64,000 nucleotides of DNA, from contig NZ_CANMRA010000001.1 of assembly GCF_947500125.1 (NCBI RefSeq), forward strand, positions 186,001-250,000, in the 5' to 3' direction. The DNA is from an uncultured Kocuria sp. GTDB lineage: Bacteria; Actinomycetota; Actinomycetes; Actinomycetales; Micrococcaceae. Below, piece after piece: positions 9,534-17,955 of this stretch (position 1 is its first letter; each line of letters begins with the position of its first letter). A program made the position numbers and the translations under genes. A model generated the notes under the pieces. The model did not search any database and had not been told where the DNA came from. It was given only the letters and a program-made list of their open reading frames with translations.

Positions 9534-10514
9534 TCAGGACCTGCCGTCGAAGAGGCTGGTCACGGAGCCGTCCTCGAAGACCTCCTGGATGGCGCGGGCG
9601 ATGAGCGGGGCGATCGAGAGAACCGTGAGGTTCTCGAACTGGTGCTCCGGCGGCACGGGCAGGGTGTCCGTGACGACCACCTCGAGGGCGCCGCACGTGG
9701 ACAGCCGCTCCACGGCCGGATCCGAGAACACCGCGTGGGTCGCGGCGATGATGACGTCCTTGGCGCCCTTCTCGCGCAGCACCTTCACAGCGCCGGAGAT
9801 GGTCCCGCCGGTGTCGATCATGTCGTCGATCAGCACGCAGGTGCGGCCCTCGATCTGGCCCACGACCTCCTTCGAGGTGGCCTGGTTGGGCCGGGTGATG
9901 TCCCGGGTCTTGTGCACGAACGCGAGCGGGCACCCGCCCAGCAGCTCGGTCCACTGCTCGGCGACGCGCACGCGTCCGGTGTCCGGGGAGACCACGGTGA
10001 CGTTGTCGACGTCGACGACGGAGCGCACGTGGTCGGCCAGCAGCGGGATGGCCATGAGGTGGTCGACGGGACCGTCGAAGAAGCCCTGGATCTGCGCGGT
10101 GTGCAGGTCCACGGACATCAGCCGGTCCGCGCCGGCGGTCTTGTAGAGGTCGGCGATGAGCCGGGCCGAGATGGGCTCGCGGCCGCGGTGCTTCTTGTCC
10201 TGGCGGGCGTAGGGGTAGAACGGGGACACCACGGTGATCGACTTCGCGGAGGCCCGCTTCAGGGAGTCGATCATGAGCAGCTGCTCCATGATCCACTGGT
10301 TGATCGGGGCCGGGTGGGACTGGATGAGGAAGGCGTCCGTGCCGCGCACCGACTCCCCGAACCGCACGTAGGTCTCGCCGTTGGCGAAGTCGTAGGCGTC
10401 CGTGGGGATCAGCTCCGTGCCCAGCTCCGAGGCGATGCGCTCGGCGAGCTGCGGGTGGGCCCGTCCCGAGACCAGGACCAGCTGTTTGGCACCTGCGTTG
10501 GTGATTGCGGTCAT
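9534..10514 (-). CDS. prs: Ribose-phosphate pyrophosphokinase (PRPP synthase)
   Basis: A 326-residue cytosolic enzyme that makes PRPP from ribose-5-phosphate and ATP, feeding purine, pyrimidine, His and Trp synthesis. Family landmarks are clear: RFGESVRGTDAFLIQS near the ATP site, YPYARQDKKH (the flexible catalytic loop), SVDLHTAQIQGFFDGPVDHL, and the PRPP loop VLIDDMIDTGGT. Length is typical (about 315-330). It starts only two bases after the glmU stop, the usual actinobacterial glmU-prs operon, and both genes supply nucleotide and cell-wall precursors. Confidence 0.98.
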   Translation of the reverse strand: MTAITNAGAKQLVLVSGRAHPQLAERIASELGTELIPTDAYDFANGETYVRFGESVRGTDAFLIQSHPAPINQWIMEQLLMIDSLKRASAKSITVVSPFYPYARQDKKHRGREPISARLIADLYKTAGADRLMSVDLHTAQIQGFFDGPVDHLMAIPLLADHVRSVVDVDNVTVVSPDTGRVRVAEQWTELLGGCPLAFVHKTRDITRPNQATSKEVVGQIEGRTCVLIDDMIDTGGTISGAVKVLREKGAKDVIIAATHAVFSDPAVERLSTCGALEVVVTDTLPVPPEHQFENLTVLSIAPLIARAIQEVFEDGSVTSLFDGRS

Positions 10515-10516
10515 TG

Positions 10517-12091
10517 TTACTCGCTTTCCTCAGTGGTGTCCCCGGCCGTGGCGTGCGCCGTGGTGTCCGCGCCGGTTCCTGCGCTGGAGTGCTCGGGAGT
10601 CCCGGGGGCGGCCGTGGCCGCGCCGTTGCCCAGGGCGCGCTGAGCTGCCTCGGCCGCGGCGGTGCCGGCACGGTGCTCCACGACCCAGTTCTCGACGACC
10701 CGCTGCGCGCCCTCGGTCAGGGCCAGTGCCCCGGGCGGCACGTCCTTGCGGATCGTGGTGCCCGCCCCGGAGTACGCGCCGTCGCCGACGTGCACGGGCG
10801 CCACGTACATGTTGTCGGAGCCCATCCGGACGTGGTCGCCGATCACGGTGCGCTGCTTGCGCACGCCGTCGTAGTTGACGAAGACCGATGCCGCCCCGAT
10901 GTTGGAGTGCTCGCCGATCGTGGCGTCCCCCACGTAGGACAGGTGCGGGACCTTCGAGCCGGTGCCGATCCGGGAGTTCTTGGTCTCCACGAACGTGCCG
11001 ATCTTGCCCTCGTCCCCGAGCACCGTGCCCGGGCGCACGTAGGCGAAGGGACCCACGCTCGCGCGCGGCCCGATCACGGAGCCGGAGCCGTGCGTGCGCA
11101 CCACGTGGGCGCCGGGGCCGACCTCCACGTCCGTGAGGGTGGTGTCCGGGCCGACGACGGCGTCCTCGGCCACCCGGGTGCCCCCGTGCAGCTGCGTCCC
11201 GGGCAGGATCGTGGCGTCCGCGGCGATGCGCACCTGCACGTCGATCCAGGTGGTGGCCGGGTCCACGACCGTCACGCCGTTGCGCATGTGCGCCTCGAGG
11301 ATCCGGCGGTTGAGGTGGGCGCCGAGCTGGGCGAGCTGCACGCGGTCGTTGGCGCCCTCGATCTCCCAGCGGTCCTCGATCTTCAGCGCGTCCACGGCGT
11401 GGCCGGCCTCGCGGGCCAGCAGCGGGACGTCGGTCAGGTACATCTCGCCCTGGGCGTTGTCCGAGGTGACCTTCGCGAGGCTGTCGCGCAGGACGTCGGC
11501 GTCGAAGGCGAAGATGCCGGAGTTGATCTCGGCGACGGCGAGCTCGGCCTCGGTGGCGTCCTTGGCCTCCTTGATCTCACGGAACGAGCCGTCGGCGTCC
11601 CGCAGGATCCGGCCGTAGCCGCCGGGCTGCTCGTGGTCCGCGGTCAGCACGGTCACGGCGTTGGCCCGCTCCTCGTGGTGGGCGACCAGCTTCTGCAGCA
11701 CCTCCGGGGTCAGCAGGGGGACGTCCCCGTAGGTGACCACCACGGTGCCGGCCAGCCGCTCCTGGGCGTCGAGGGCCTCCACGGCCGCCTGGACCGCGCG
11801 GCCCGTGCCGGGGACCTCGTCCTGGTCCACGATCAGCGCCTCGGGGTCCTGCTCGAGGACGTGCGGGGCCACCAGGTCCCGCTCGAAGCGCACCACGGCG
11901 GCCAGCCGCCGGGGCTGCAGGCTGCGCGCGGCCACCAGGCAGTGCCCGACCATGGAACGACCCCCGATCCGGTGCAGGATCTTGGGGGTCTTGGACTTCA
12001 TGCGCGTGCCCTTGCCGGCGGCCAGGACGATGACGGCAGCGGGCCCGACGGCCGCCCCCGGAGGATTCGCAGGGGTCTGGGGGGTGCTCAC
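10517..12091 (-). CDS. glmU: Bifunctional N-acetylglucosamine-1-P uridyltransferase / glucosamine-1-P acetyltransferase
   Basis: A 524-residue enzyme giving UDP-GlcNAc, the entry to peptidoglycan. The N-terminal pyrophosphorylase (~20-260) has VLAAGKGTRMKS and the VVTYGDVPLL strand. The C-terminal left-handed beta-helix acetyltransferase (~285-480) shows hexapeptide periodicity with NSRIGTGSKVPHLSYVGDA, NIGAASVFVNYDG and the active-site region DNMYVAPV. N- and C-terminal Ala/Thr-rich tails beyond the folded domains explain the slightly long size and are common in Micrococcales. It is first gene of the glmU-prs operon, downstream of tRNA-Gln. Confidence 0.98.
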   Translation of the reverse strand: MSTPQTPANPPGAAVGPAAVIVLAAGKGTRMKSKTPKILHRIGGRSMVGHCLVAARSLQPRRLAAVVRFERDLVAPHVLEQDPEALIVDQDEVPGTGRAVQAAVEALDAQERLAGTVVVTYGDVPLLTPEVLQKLVAHHEERANAVTVLTADHEQPGGYGRILRDADGSFREIKEAKDATEAELAVAEINSGIFAFDADVLRDSLAKVTSDNAQGEMYLTDVPLLAREAGHAVDALKIEDRWEIEGANDRVQLAQLGAHLNRRILEAHMRNGVTVVDPATTWIDVQVRIAADATILPGTQLHGGTRVAEDAVVGPDTTLTDVEVGPGAHVVRTHGSGSVIGPRASVGPFAYVRPGTVLGDEGKIGTFVETKNSRIGTGSKVPHLSYVGDATIGEHSNIGAASVFVNYDGVRKQRTVIGDHVRMGSDNMYVAPVHVGDGAYSGAGTTIRKDVPPGALALTEGAQRVVENWVVEHRAGTAAAEAAQRALGNGAATAAPGTPEHSSAGTGADTTAHATAGDTTEESE

Positions 12092-12128
12092 GGCGGGATG
12101 CAGCTCCTCGGTCGTCGATCGTCAGAGA

Positions 12129-12152
12129 GGAGCCGGTGGGCTCACCGGCTCC
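12129..12152 (-). terminator. Hairpin terminator after tRNA-Gln
   Basis: GGAGCCGGTG (12129-12138) pairs with CACCGGCTCC (12143-12152) around a GGCT loop. On the minus strand it is followed by TCTCTGAC and lies 84 bases past the tRNA 3' end and before glmU. Confidence 0.7.
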
Positions 12153-12235
12153 GAACTCTGTTCCGTCTCACTAGCTTGTGGGCTCGTCAGCTCCGTGGCG
12201 TTCGGGCTTCCGGGCCTCCTGGCGGGATGCGGACG

Positions 12236-12308
12236 TTCCGCCTCTAGGACTCGAACCTAGACTCCACGGCTCCAAAGGCCGGGGTGCTGCCGATTACACC
12301 AAGGCGGA
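12236..12308 (-). tRNA. tRNA-Gln (anticodon TTG)
   Basis: The minus strand folds as a cloverleaf. The acceptor TCCGCCT pairs fully with AGGCGGA. The anticodon loop CTTTGGA gives TTG. The T-arm is CTAGG-TTCGAGT-CCTAG. The anticodon stem has four good pairs and one C-T mismatch at the top. CCA is not encoded. tRNA-Gln upstream of glmU is a common actinobacterial order. Confidence 0.95.
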
Positions 12309-12370
12309 GCACCGCCGTGGAACGGCAGTGGTGCACGCAGTGCACAGGCAGTCACCCTACCACTCGGGCG

Positions 12371-13138
12371 TCAGGCCCCGGCCGCTCCCGGGCGCCCCAG
12401 GATCACGATGATCCGGGCCGTGGCGGCGGCCTCCCGCAGCTCCGGGACGGCGGCGAACAGCTCCTCGACCGTGTCCTCGTCCACCCCGGAGACGATCAGC
12501 GGAGCGAGGTCGAGCAGGGGCCGCATCCGCTCGAACGCGGCCGCCGGCCCCTCCCCCGCCTCGGAGGACGCGGCCACGTTCCAGGCCACGGACGCCAGGT
12601 AGTGCGGGTCCACGTCCAGGGCCCCCGCCTCCCGGGCGCGCTCCAGGTACTGGACCAGCTCCACCTCGTCCGCGGTGGCGCCCTCCGTCTCGAGCAACAG
12701 GTGCACCTGGTGGGCCGAGGCGGCCTCCGCGAGCGCAGCGAGCATCGAGTAGATCCGGTCCTCGCTGCGCCCGCGCCCGCTGACACCGGCCCGCGGCACC
12801 ACGAGGTACTCGGCGCCCACGCCCGAGGCCAGCGAGAGGTGGTCGTCGAGGACCGCGATGACGCCCTCGTCCGGGATGTCCTCGTCGAGGGAGATGTCCG
12901 CCCGGATCATCAGGGGGTCGGCGCCCGCTCCGCGCAGCGCCTCCCCGACCTGGCGCTGCGGCACCGAGCCGAGGTGGCGTCCGACCAGCCGGCCGGGTCC
13001 CGCTGGGATCTCCACCGGACCGGGGTGCTCCGTCACGGCGCGGACGGCGGTCTCCAGGTCCGGAATGCCGTCCAGCCTGGTGCCCAGGGGACGCGTGCTC
13101 GGGGTCGAGGAGGATCGCTCCGTCGGGTTGTGCTCCAT
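12371..13138 (-). CDS. Conserved hypothetical protein, possible TIM-barrel fold
   Basis: A 255-residue soluble protein I do not recognise by name. It has no signal peptide, membrane segment or cofactor motif. Alternating strand/helix blocks (GPVEIPAGPGR, PLMIRADISLDE, GVIAVLDDHLSL, EYLVVPRAGV, HQVHLLLETEGA, LIVSGVDEDT, RIIVILGRPG) are spaced as in a sugar-isomerase or aldolase-like barrel. That is a reading of the pattern, not a family match. Codon use matches its neighbours and the stop lies about 60 bases upstream of the tRNA 5' end. The upstream side carries the first palindromic element of the window. Confidence 0.75.
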   Translation of the reverse strand: MEHNPTERSSSTPSTRPLGTRLDGIPDLETAVRAVTEHPGPVEIPAGPGRLVGRHLGSVPQRQVGEALRGAGADPLMIRADISLDEDIPDEGVIAVLDDHLSLASGVGAEYLVVPRAGVSGRGRSEDRIYSMLAALAEAASAHQVHLLLETEGATADEVELVQYLERAREAGALDVDPHYLASVAWNVAASSEAGEGPAAAFERMRPLLDLAPLIVSGVDEDTVEELFAAVPELREAAATARIIVILGRPGAAGA

Positions 13139-13208
13139 GCCCCCATGCTCTCACCCGCGCATGAGTCGACGCTGAGAAATTTCTGTTCGCACACCAACCC
13201 GCCCCGCC

Positions 13209-13432
13209 GCCGAGCCCCCACCTTCTGCGTCCCCCGCGCGCCGAGCCCCCACCTTCCAATGCCCCCGCTCCGCCGAACCCCCACCATCTGTGTCCCCCGT
13301 GCGTCGAGCCCCCAGGTTCCTGGTTCTGCGCCGCTGAGTCCCCAGCTCTCCGGGGCCCGACGCGCCGAGTTCCCAGTCCTGTCGCGTTTCCCCAGGAATG
13401 CTCATGGGGAAACGCGACAGGACTGGGGACTC
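13209..13432. repeat. Palindromic intergenic element, copy 1, with a six-unit 31-bp array
   Basis: Six units starting GCCGAG or close variants lie at 13209, 13240, 13272, 13303, 13333 and 13364, spaced 30-32 bp, each followed by a run of C and A. They lead straight into a long hairpin. The left arm 13367-13393 and right arm 13406-13432 are 27 nt each with a single mismatch and a 12-nt loop. The inner part is GTCGCGTTTCCCC against GGGGAAACGCGAC. The rest of 13139-13536 shows no gene. Copies 2-5 lie at 14679, 37906, 39076 and 45294. Confidence 0.85.
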
Positions 13433-13536
13433 AACGGGCTACGAACCCCAGAGGTGGGAAGTCGGCGGACGCGCTCCCGGTGGAGGCGGTGTCCCGCCAG
13501 TGCGCGAGCACCACCGCCACCGCTGCGCCGCAGCCG

Positions 13537-14505
13537 TCACGCCGCTGACCCGAGAACCGCGCTCCTCCTGACCGACTCGCAGTTGAGCACGGTGTCACCG
13601 CCGTCGGCCTGGCACTTGTCCACGCCCTTCTCACCGTTCAGGTAGTCGTTGAAGGCCACTCCGTCCACACCGTCCAGGTAGTCGTTGCCGGTGCCGCCGA
13701 AGTGCTTGTCCTCCCCCGCCTGCCCGTAGAGCTTGTCGCTCCCGGCCTCGCCGTACAGGGTGTCGTTCCCGGTGCCGCCGTAGAGGGTGTCGTCGCCGTC
13801 CTGACCGCGCAGGATGTCGTTGCCGTCCTGGCCCAGCAGGCGGTCGTTGCCCAGACCGCCCAGCAGGTAGTCGTTGCCCGATCCGCCGTACAGGGAGTCA
13901 TTGCCGGCCTGACCGGCGAGGACGTCGTTCCCGGGACCACCGAGCAGGTAGTCGTTGCCCGTTCCGCCGTCCAGGTGGTCGTTGCCCGCCTGGCCGAACA
14001 AGTAGTCGTTGCCGCTCTGCCCGTAGACGATGTCCCTGGCGGTCCCGCCGTAGACCACGTCGTTGCCCGCCCCGGTGTCGACACGCGACGGCCTGGTCAC
14101 GGACGTCAGGTTCACCCGGTCGTTGCCGCTCCCGGAGTCCACCCGGACGGACGAGACGCCCGCCGCGGCACACCGGATGGTGGAGGTGTTCAACCTGACG
14201 CACTGGTTGCCGGCGACCACGGAGTCCCCGCTGTCCGTGACCCTGTAGTAGGCCTTGCCGCCCTGGACATAGGGGGTCACGGTGATGTTGTTGTTCTTCC
14301 CCGGGCTGGCTGCGATCTTCAGGATGCCGTTGTCCACCGCCACGCCTGTGCTCACGGCCTGGGCCGGTGTGAATCCCACGAAGAGCGTGGATCCGGCCAG
14401 GACCCCGGCGGCCAGGACTCCGGCGAGCCGCTTGCGCGGTGCTGTCCGTCCTCCCGTGCCGTCGGGACACGAACGGGATGCATCGGAATTCTGTGTTGTT
14501 TCCAT
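13537..14505 (-). CDS. Secreted RTX-type calcium-binding repeat protein
   Basis: A 322-residue exported protein. The start at 14505 is set by GCGGAGG eight bases upstream, not the longer frame above it. The signal peptide has a basic n-region (APRKR) and a core ending AQAVS. Residues ~55-150 are a beta-rich domain containing two Cys and a SGSGNDRVNL entry. From ~150 to ~290 come about a dozen nonapeptide repeats of the GGxGND(Y/L)(L/I) type, which fold as a Ca2+-binding beta-roll. No protease or lipase domain is present. RTX proteins in Gram-negatives leave by type I secretion; this one has a Sec signal, as in other Gram-positive RTX proteins. Codon use is slightly less GC-rich than its neighbours. 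Role unknown, perhaps surface or matrix scaffold. Confidence 0.9.
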   Translation of the reverse strand: METTQNSDASRSCPDGTGGRTAPRKRLAGVLAAGVLAGSTLFVGFTPAQAVSTGVAVDNGILKIAASPGKNNNITVTPYVQGGKAYYRVTDSGDSVVAGNQCVRLNTSTIRCAAAGVSSVRVDSGSGNDRVNLTSVTRPSRVDTGAGNDVVYGGTARDIVYGQSGNDYLFGQAGNDHLDGGTGNDYLLGGPGNDVLAGQAGNDSLYGGSGNDYLLGGLGNDRLLGQDGNDILRGQDGDDTLYGGTGNDTLYGEAGSDKLYGQAGEDKHFGGTGNDYLDGVDGVAFNDYLNGEKGVDKCQADGGDTVLNCESVRRSAVLGSAA

Positions 14506-14852
14506 GGTGGTGCCTCCGCAATTGCTGGATTTCCCCGCGGCGCCTCGTGACGCCACCTACAGCATGCGGAGTCATGCATTCACAACGCGTCCACCCCCGG
14601 CATGAGGAATCGACTACACCCGGGGATGCCTCGCCGGATAGTGACTGGCCTCGGCTCTCCCGCCCGGCCCACTCCGCCGAGCTCCCAGTCGTGTCGCATT
14701 TCCCCACGAACATTCCTGGGGAAATGCGACTGGATTGGGGGCTCGGCGCGAGGGAGATCGAGATGCTGGGGGCTCGGCGCACCCAGGGGCCCCAAAGGGG
14801 CGGCGTCGGGGCAGCGGGTGAGCGGGGGCGGGCACGCGAGTACCCTTGACGG
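14506..14852. other. Divergent region between the RTX and ABC-F genes
   Basis: This 347-bp stretch holds the RTX ribosome site, a small inverted repeat GCATG-CGGAGT-CATGC near 14563-14578 and the second palindromic element (14679-14797). No convincing promoter boxes or short gene were found. Confidence 0.5.
14679..14797. repeat. Palindromic intergenic element, copy 2
   Basis: The left arm 14679-14705 and right arm 14718-14744 are 27 nt each with four mismatches and a 12-nt loop. The core is GTCGCATTTCCCC against GGGGAAATGCGAC. To the right, two units of TGGGGGCTCGGCGC start at 14736 and 14767, 31 bp apart, in the orientation opposite to the left-side units of copy 1. Confidence 0.85.
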
Positions 14853-16697
14853 GTGGCACATCTACTCGGCGGCGAGAACCTGCACCTGGAATTCCCCACC
14901 AAGACGGTCTTCGACGCCGTCAGTCTCGGCATCGACGAGGGCGACCGGATCGGCATCGTGGGCCGCAACGGCGACGGCAAGTCCACGCTCATGAAGCTCC
15001 TCGCCGGACGGCTGAAGCCGGATGGGGGCCGCGTGACCGTGCGCTCGGGGGTGCAGGTCGGCATGCTCGACCAGGCCGACGTGCTGGACCCGGAGCTGAC
15101 CGTGGGGCACGCCGTCGTCGGCGACCGCGAGGAGCACGAGTGGGCCGGGGACGCGAAGGTGCGGGACGTGATCTCGGGGCTGGTGAAGGATCTCGACTGG
15201 GACGCGAAGCTCGGCGAGCTCTCCGGCGGGCAGAAGCGCCGTGTGGCGCTCGCCGCCCTGCTGGCCGGGGACTGGGACGTGATCTTCCTCGACGAGCCCA
15301 CCAACCACCTGGACGTGGACGGCATCACCTGGCTGGCCCGCCACCTCAACAACCGCTGGCCCAGGAACCAGGGCGGCCTGGCCGTGGTCACCCACGACCG
15401 GTGGTTCCTGGACGCGGTGTGCACCGACACCTGGGAGGTGCACGACCGGATGGTGGAGCCCTTCGAGGGCGGCTACGCGGCGTACGTCCTGCAGCGCGTG
15501 GAGCGGGACCGGCAGGCCTCCACCATCGAGTCGAAGCGGCAGAACCTCATGAAGAAGGAGCTGGCGTGGCTGCGCCGCGGCGCGCCCGCCCGCACGGCCA
15601 AGCCCAAGTTCCGGATCGAGGCCGCCAACCAGCTGATCAACGACGTCCCGCCGCCGCGCGACACCGTGGCCCTGTCCCAGCTGGCGGTCTCCCGGCTGGG
15701 CAAGGACGTGGTGGACCTCGAGAAGGTCTCCGTCTCCTACCCCACCGAGGACAACGGGCCCCGGGAGGTGCTCCGGGACGTCACGTGGCTGATCGCCCCC
15801 GGCGAGCGCACCGGCATCCTGGGCGTCAACGGTGCGGGCAAGTCCACGCTGCTGGGCCTGGTCACCGGCGAGGTGCAGCCCACGAGCGGGCGGGTCAAGC
15901 GCGGGAAGACCGTGAAGATCGCGACCCTGACCCAGCAGCTGTCCGAGCTGGAGGACGTGGCCGAGGACCGGGTCTCGGACGTGGTCGCCTCGAAGCGGAG
16001 CACCTATCTGGCGGACGGCAAGGAGATGACGCCGGGCCAGCTGCTGGAGCGGCTCGGCTTCACCAACGAGCAGCTCGCCACCCCGGTCAAGGACCTCTCC
16101 GGCGGGCAGAAGCGCCGCCTGCAGCTGCTGATGATCCTGCTCGACGAGCCGAACGTGCTGATCCTCGACGAGCCCTCCAACGACCTCGACACCGACATGC
16201 TCACCGCCATGGAGGACCTGCTGGACACCTGGCCGGGCACCCTGCTGGTGGTCTCCCACGACCGCTACCTCCTGGAGCGGGTCACCGACCAGCAGTACGC
16301 CGTGATCGACGGCCGCTTCCGGCACCTGCCCCGGGGCGTGGAGCAGTACCTGGAGCTGGCCTCCCAGTCCCGCACCGGCACCGCCGCCGGCTCCGCGAAC
16401 GCCTCGAACCCGCTGGCGGCCACGGGGGCGGCGTCCCCGAACGGGACGACGACGGCGGACGGCGGGCCCCGGCTCTCCGGCGCCCAGGCCCGTGTCGCGC
16501 AGAAGGAGGTGGGCGCGATCGAGCGGAAGCTGGAGAAGCTCTCCACCCAGGTCGACACCCTGCACGCGGAGATGGCGGCGCACGACCAGTCCGACTACAC
16601 CGGTCTGGGCGAGATCACGGCCCGGCTGACCGCGGTCCAGGACGAGATCGAGGAGCTCGAGCTGCGCTGGCTCGAGCTGTCCGAGGACCTGGTCTAG
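14853..16697 (+). CDS. ABC-F family ATPase
   Basis: A 614-residue soluble protein with two ABC domains and no membrane segments, the ABC-F plan of ribosome-associated ATPases. Domain 1 has Walker A GRNGDGKST (~37-46), signature LSGGQKRR (~123) and Walker B VIFLDEPTNHLD (~143). A linker with basic helices (KKELAWLRRGAPARTAKPKF) follows. Domain 2 has GVNGAGKST, LSGGQKRRLQL and VLILDEPSNDLD. The C-terminal ~80 residues form a predicted coiled coil (VGAIERKLEKLSTQVDTL), as in Uup-type members. GTG start, weak ribosome site. Possible roles are translation-factor function or ribosome protection from antibiotics; the sequence alone does not separate them. Confidence 0.93.
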   Translation: MAHLLGGENLHLEFPTKTVFDAVSLGIDEGDRIGIVGRNGDGKSTLMKLLAGRLKPDGGRVTVRSGVQVGMLDQADVLDPELTVGHAVVGDREEHEWAGDAKVRDVISGLVKDLDWDAKLGELSGGQKRRVALAALLAGDWDVIFLDEPTNHLDVDGITWLARHLNNRWPRNQGGLAVVTHDRWFLDAVCTDTWEVHDRMVEPFEGGYAAYVLQRVERDRQASTIESKRQNLMKKELAWLRRGAPARTAKPKFRIEAANQLINDVPPPRDTVALSQLAVSRLGKDVVDLEKVSVSYPTEDNGPREVLRDVTWLIAPGERTGILGVNGAGKSTLLGLVTGEVQPTSGRVKRGKTVKIATLTQQLSELEDVAEDRVSDVVASKRSTYLADGKEMTPGQLLERLGFTNEQLATPVKDLSGGQKRRLQLLMILLDEPNVLILDEPSNDLDTDMLTAMEDLLDTWPGTLLVVSHDRYLLERVTDQQYAVIDGRFRHLPRGVEQYLELASQSRTGTAAGSANASNPLAATGAASPNGTTTADGGPRLSGAQARVAQKEVGAIERKLEKLSTQVDTLHAEMAAHDQSDYTGLGEITARLTAVQDEIEELELRWLELSEDLV

Positions 16698-16701
16698 CCC
16701 C

Positions 16702-17901
16702 GTGGCCGGCCCGGAGCAGGCGGTCGCCCTGCTCTCGGGCTCCCGCGTGGGCCCGGTGCTGGAGGCTGCGCTGGCCCCGGCCGGGCTGTCCGTGCAGCGC
16801 TGGACCCGGCGGCGCGTCCACCACCGCCCGGGCGCGGGAGTCACCGGGATCTACGACGTCGTGGCCCTGGACGGCGTGCGGCGGACCGCCGAGGTGGTGT
16901 GCGTGAGCACCGCGTCCCCGCCCGCCGGCACGTCACCGGGCTCGGTGCGGAGCCGGTACGCGGGCACGGAGCTCGTCGCGTGGCGGCACCCGCACGACCC
17001 GTGGCTGCCCGGCCTGCCCTGGGCGTCCTCGCCCGCGGACGTGGGGCGGGAGGTCTTCTCCTCCGCCGTGCCCGCCGAGCTCACGGAGGTCTCCTACCGG
17101 CCCACCCGGCGGGCGGTGCTGCGGGCGAGCCACGGCGCGCAGGTGCGCTATCTCAAGGTGCTGCGGGAGGGGAGGGCAGCGGCCCTGCACGCCCGGCACC
17201 GGATGCTCCTCGAGGCGGGGCTGCCCGTGCCGGCGCCGGACGGCGACCCGGTCCAGGACGTCGTGGTGCTCCGGCAGCTGCCCGGCGCGCCGCTGGCCGC
17301 GTCCGTGCGGGACGACGGCGCCGCCGCGCTGCACCCCGAGCACGTGCTCGCCCTGCTCGACGCCCTGCCCGCCGCCGCGCTCGAGCTGCCCGCCCGCCCG
17401 TCCTGGACGGACCGGGTCCTGGCCTACGGGCACGCGGCCGCGGTGGCCCTGCCCGAGGAGCGCGCGCGGATCGAACGGCTCGCCGTAGCGATCGACCGCG
17501 CCCGCCGGGACACGGACCCCGGCCCCACGGTGCCCGCGCACGGGGACCTCTACGAGGCCAACCTGCTCGTGGGCCCGGACGGCTGCGGGGAGTTCGGGCC
17601 GGTGACGGGACTGCTGGACGTCGACGCCGTGGGCCCGGGCCACCGCGTGGACGACCTCGCGTGCCTGGTCGCCCACCTCGCGGTGCTGCCCACGGTCCAC
17701 GACCGCTACGCACACGCGCCGGCGGCCGTGGAGCGCCTGCTCGCCGGCTTCGACGACGTCGTGGATCCCGCCGCACTGCGGGTGCGCTGCGCCGGGGTGG
17801 CCCTGTCCCTGGTGGCGGGCGCCCGCCGCTCCGGCGGCCCGCCGCACCGGGCCCGGCGGCGCCTGGCGGTCGCGGAGCGGTTCCGCACGGACATCCGCTG
17901 A
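16702..17901 (+). CDS. Aminoglycoside/choline-type phosphotransferase family protein
   Basis: A 399-residue cytosolic protein starting four bases after the ABC-F stop. The second half is a kinase-like fold of the APH/choline-kinase group. HGDLYEANLLV is the catalytic loop (Asp and Asn), GLLDVDAVGPGHRVDDLACL is the metal-binding strand, and VRYLKVLREGRAA near the middle is the ATP-lysine strand. The first ~130 residues are a separate region with RYAGTELVAWRHPHDPWLPGLPW, seen in maltokinase-like or uncharacterised actinobacterial APH proteins. The substrate cannot be named from sequence; antibiotic resistance should not be assumed. Confidence 0.85.
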   Translation: MAGPEQAVALLSGSRVGPVLEAALAPAGLSVQRWTRRRVHHRPGAGVTGIYDVVALDGVRRTAEVVCVSTASPPAGTSPGSVRSRYAGTELVAWRHPHDPWLPGLPWASSPADVGREVFSSAVPAELTEVSYRPTRRAVLRASHGAQVRYLKVLREGRAAALHARHRMLLEAGLPVPAPDGDPVQDVVVLRQLPGAPLAASVRDDGAAALHPEHVLALLDALPAAALELPARPSWTDRVLAYGHAAAVALPEERARIERLAVAIDRARRDTDPGPTVPAHGDLYEANLLVGPDGCGEFGPVTGLLDVDAVGPGHRVDDLACLVAHLAVLPTVHDRYAHAPAAVERLLAGFDDVVDPAALRVRCAGVALSLVAGARRSGGPPHRARRRLAVAERFRTDIR

Positions 17902-17955
17902 TCTTCCGGCATCTCCCCGCCGCGGACGGACCGGCGTGCTCGTAAGCTGGGTCAC

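Noticed and set aside
13209-13366. CRISPR-like periodic array (about 31 bp)
   Set aside because: The repeated part is only about 12 bases, units differ from one another, the 'spacers' are similar to each other, and there are no cas genes. It is part of the palindromic element.
14563-14578. GCATG-CGGAGT-CATGC inverted repeat upstream of the RTX gene
   Set aside because: Arms of only five bases and no second copy seen; too weak to call an operator.
16702-17901. Specific aminoglycoside resistance gene
   Set aside because: The kinase fold is clear, but nothing ties it to a drug; the extra N-terminal domain and the housekeeping context argue against naming a resistance phenotype.
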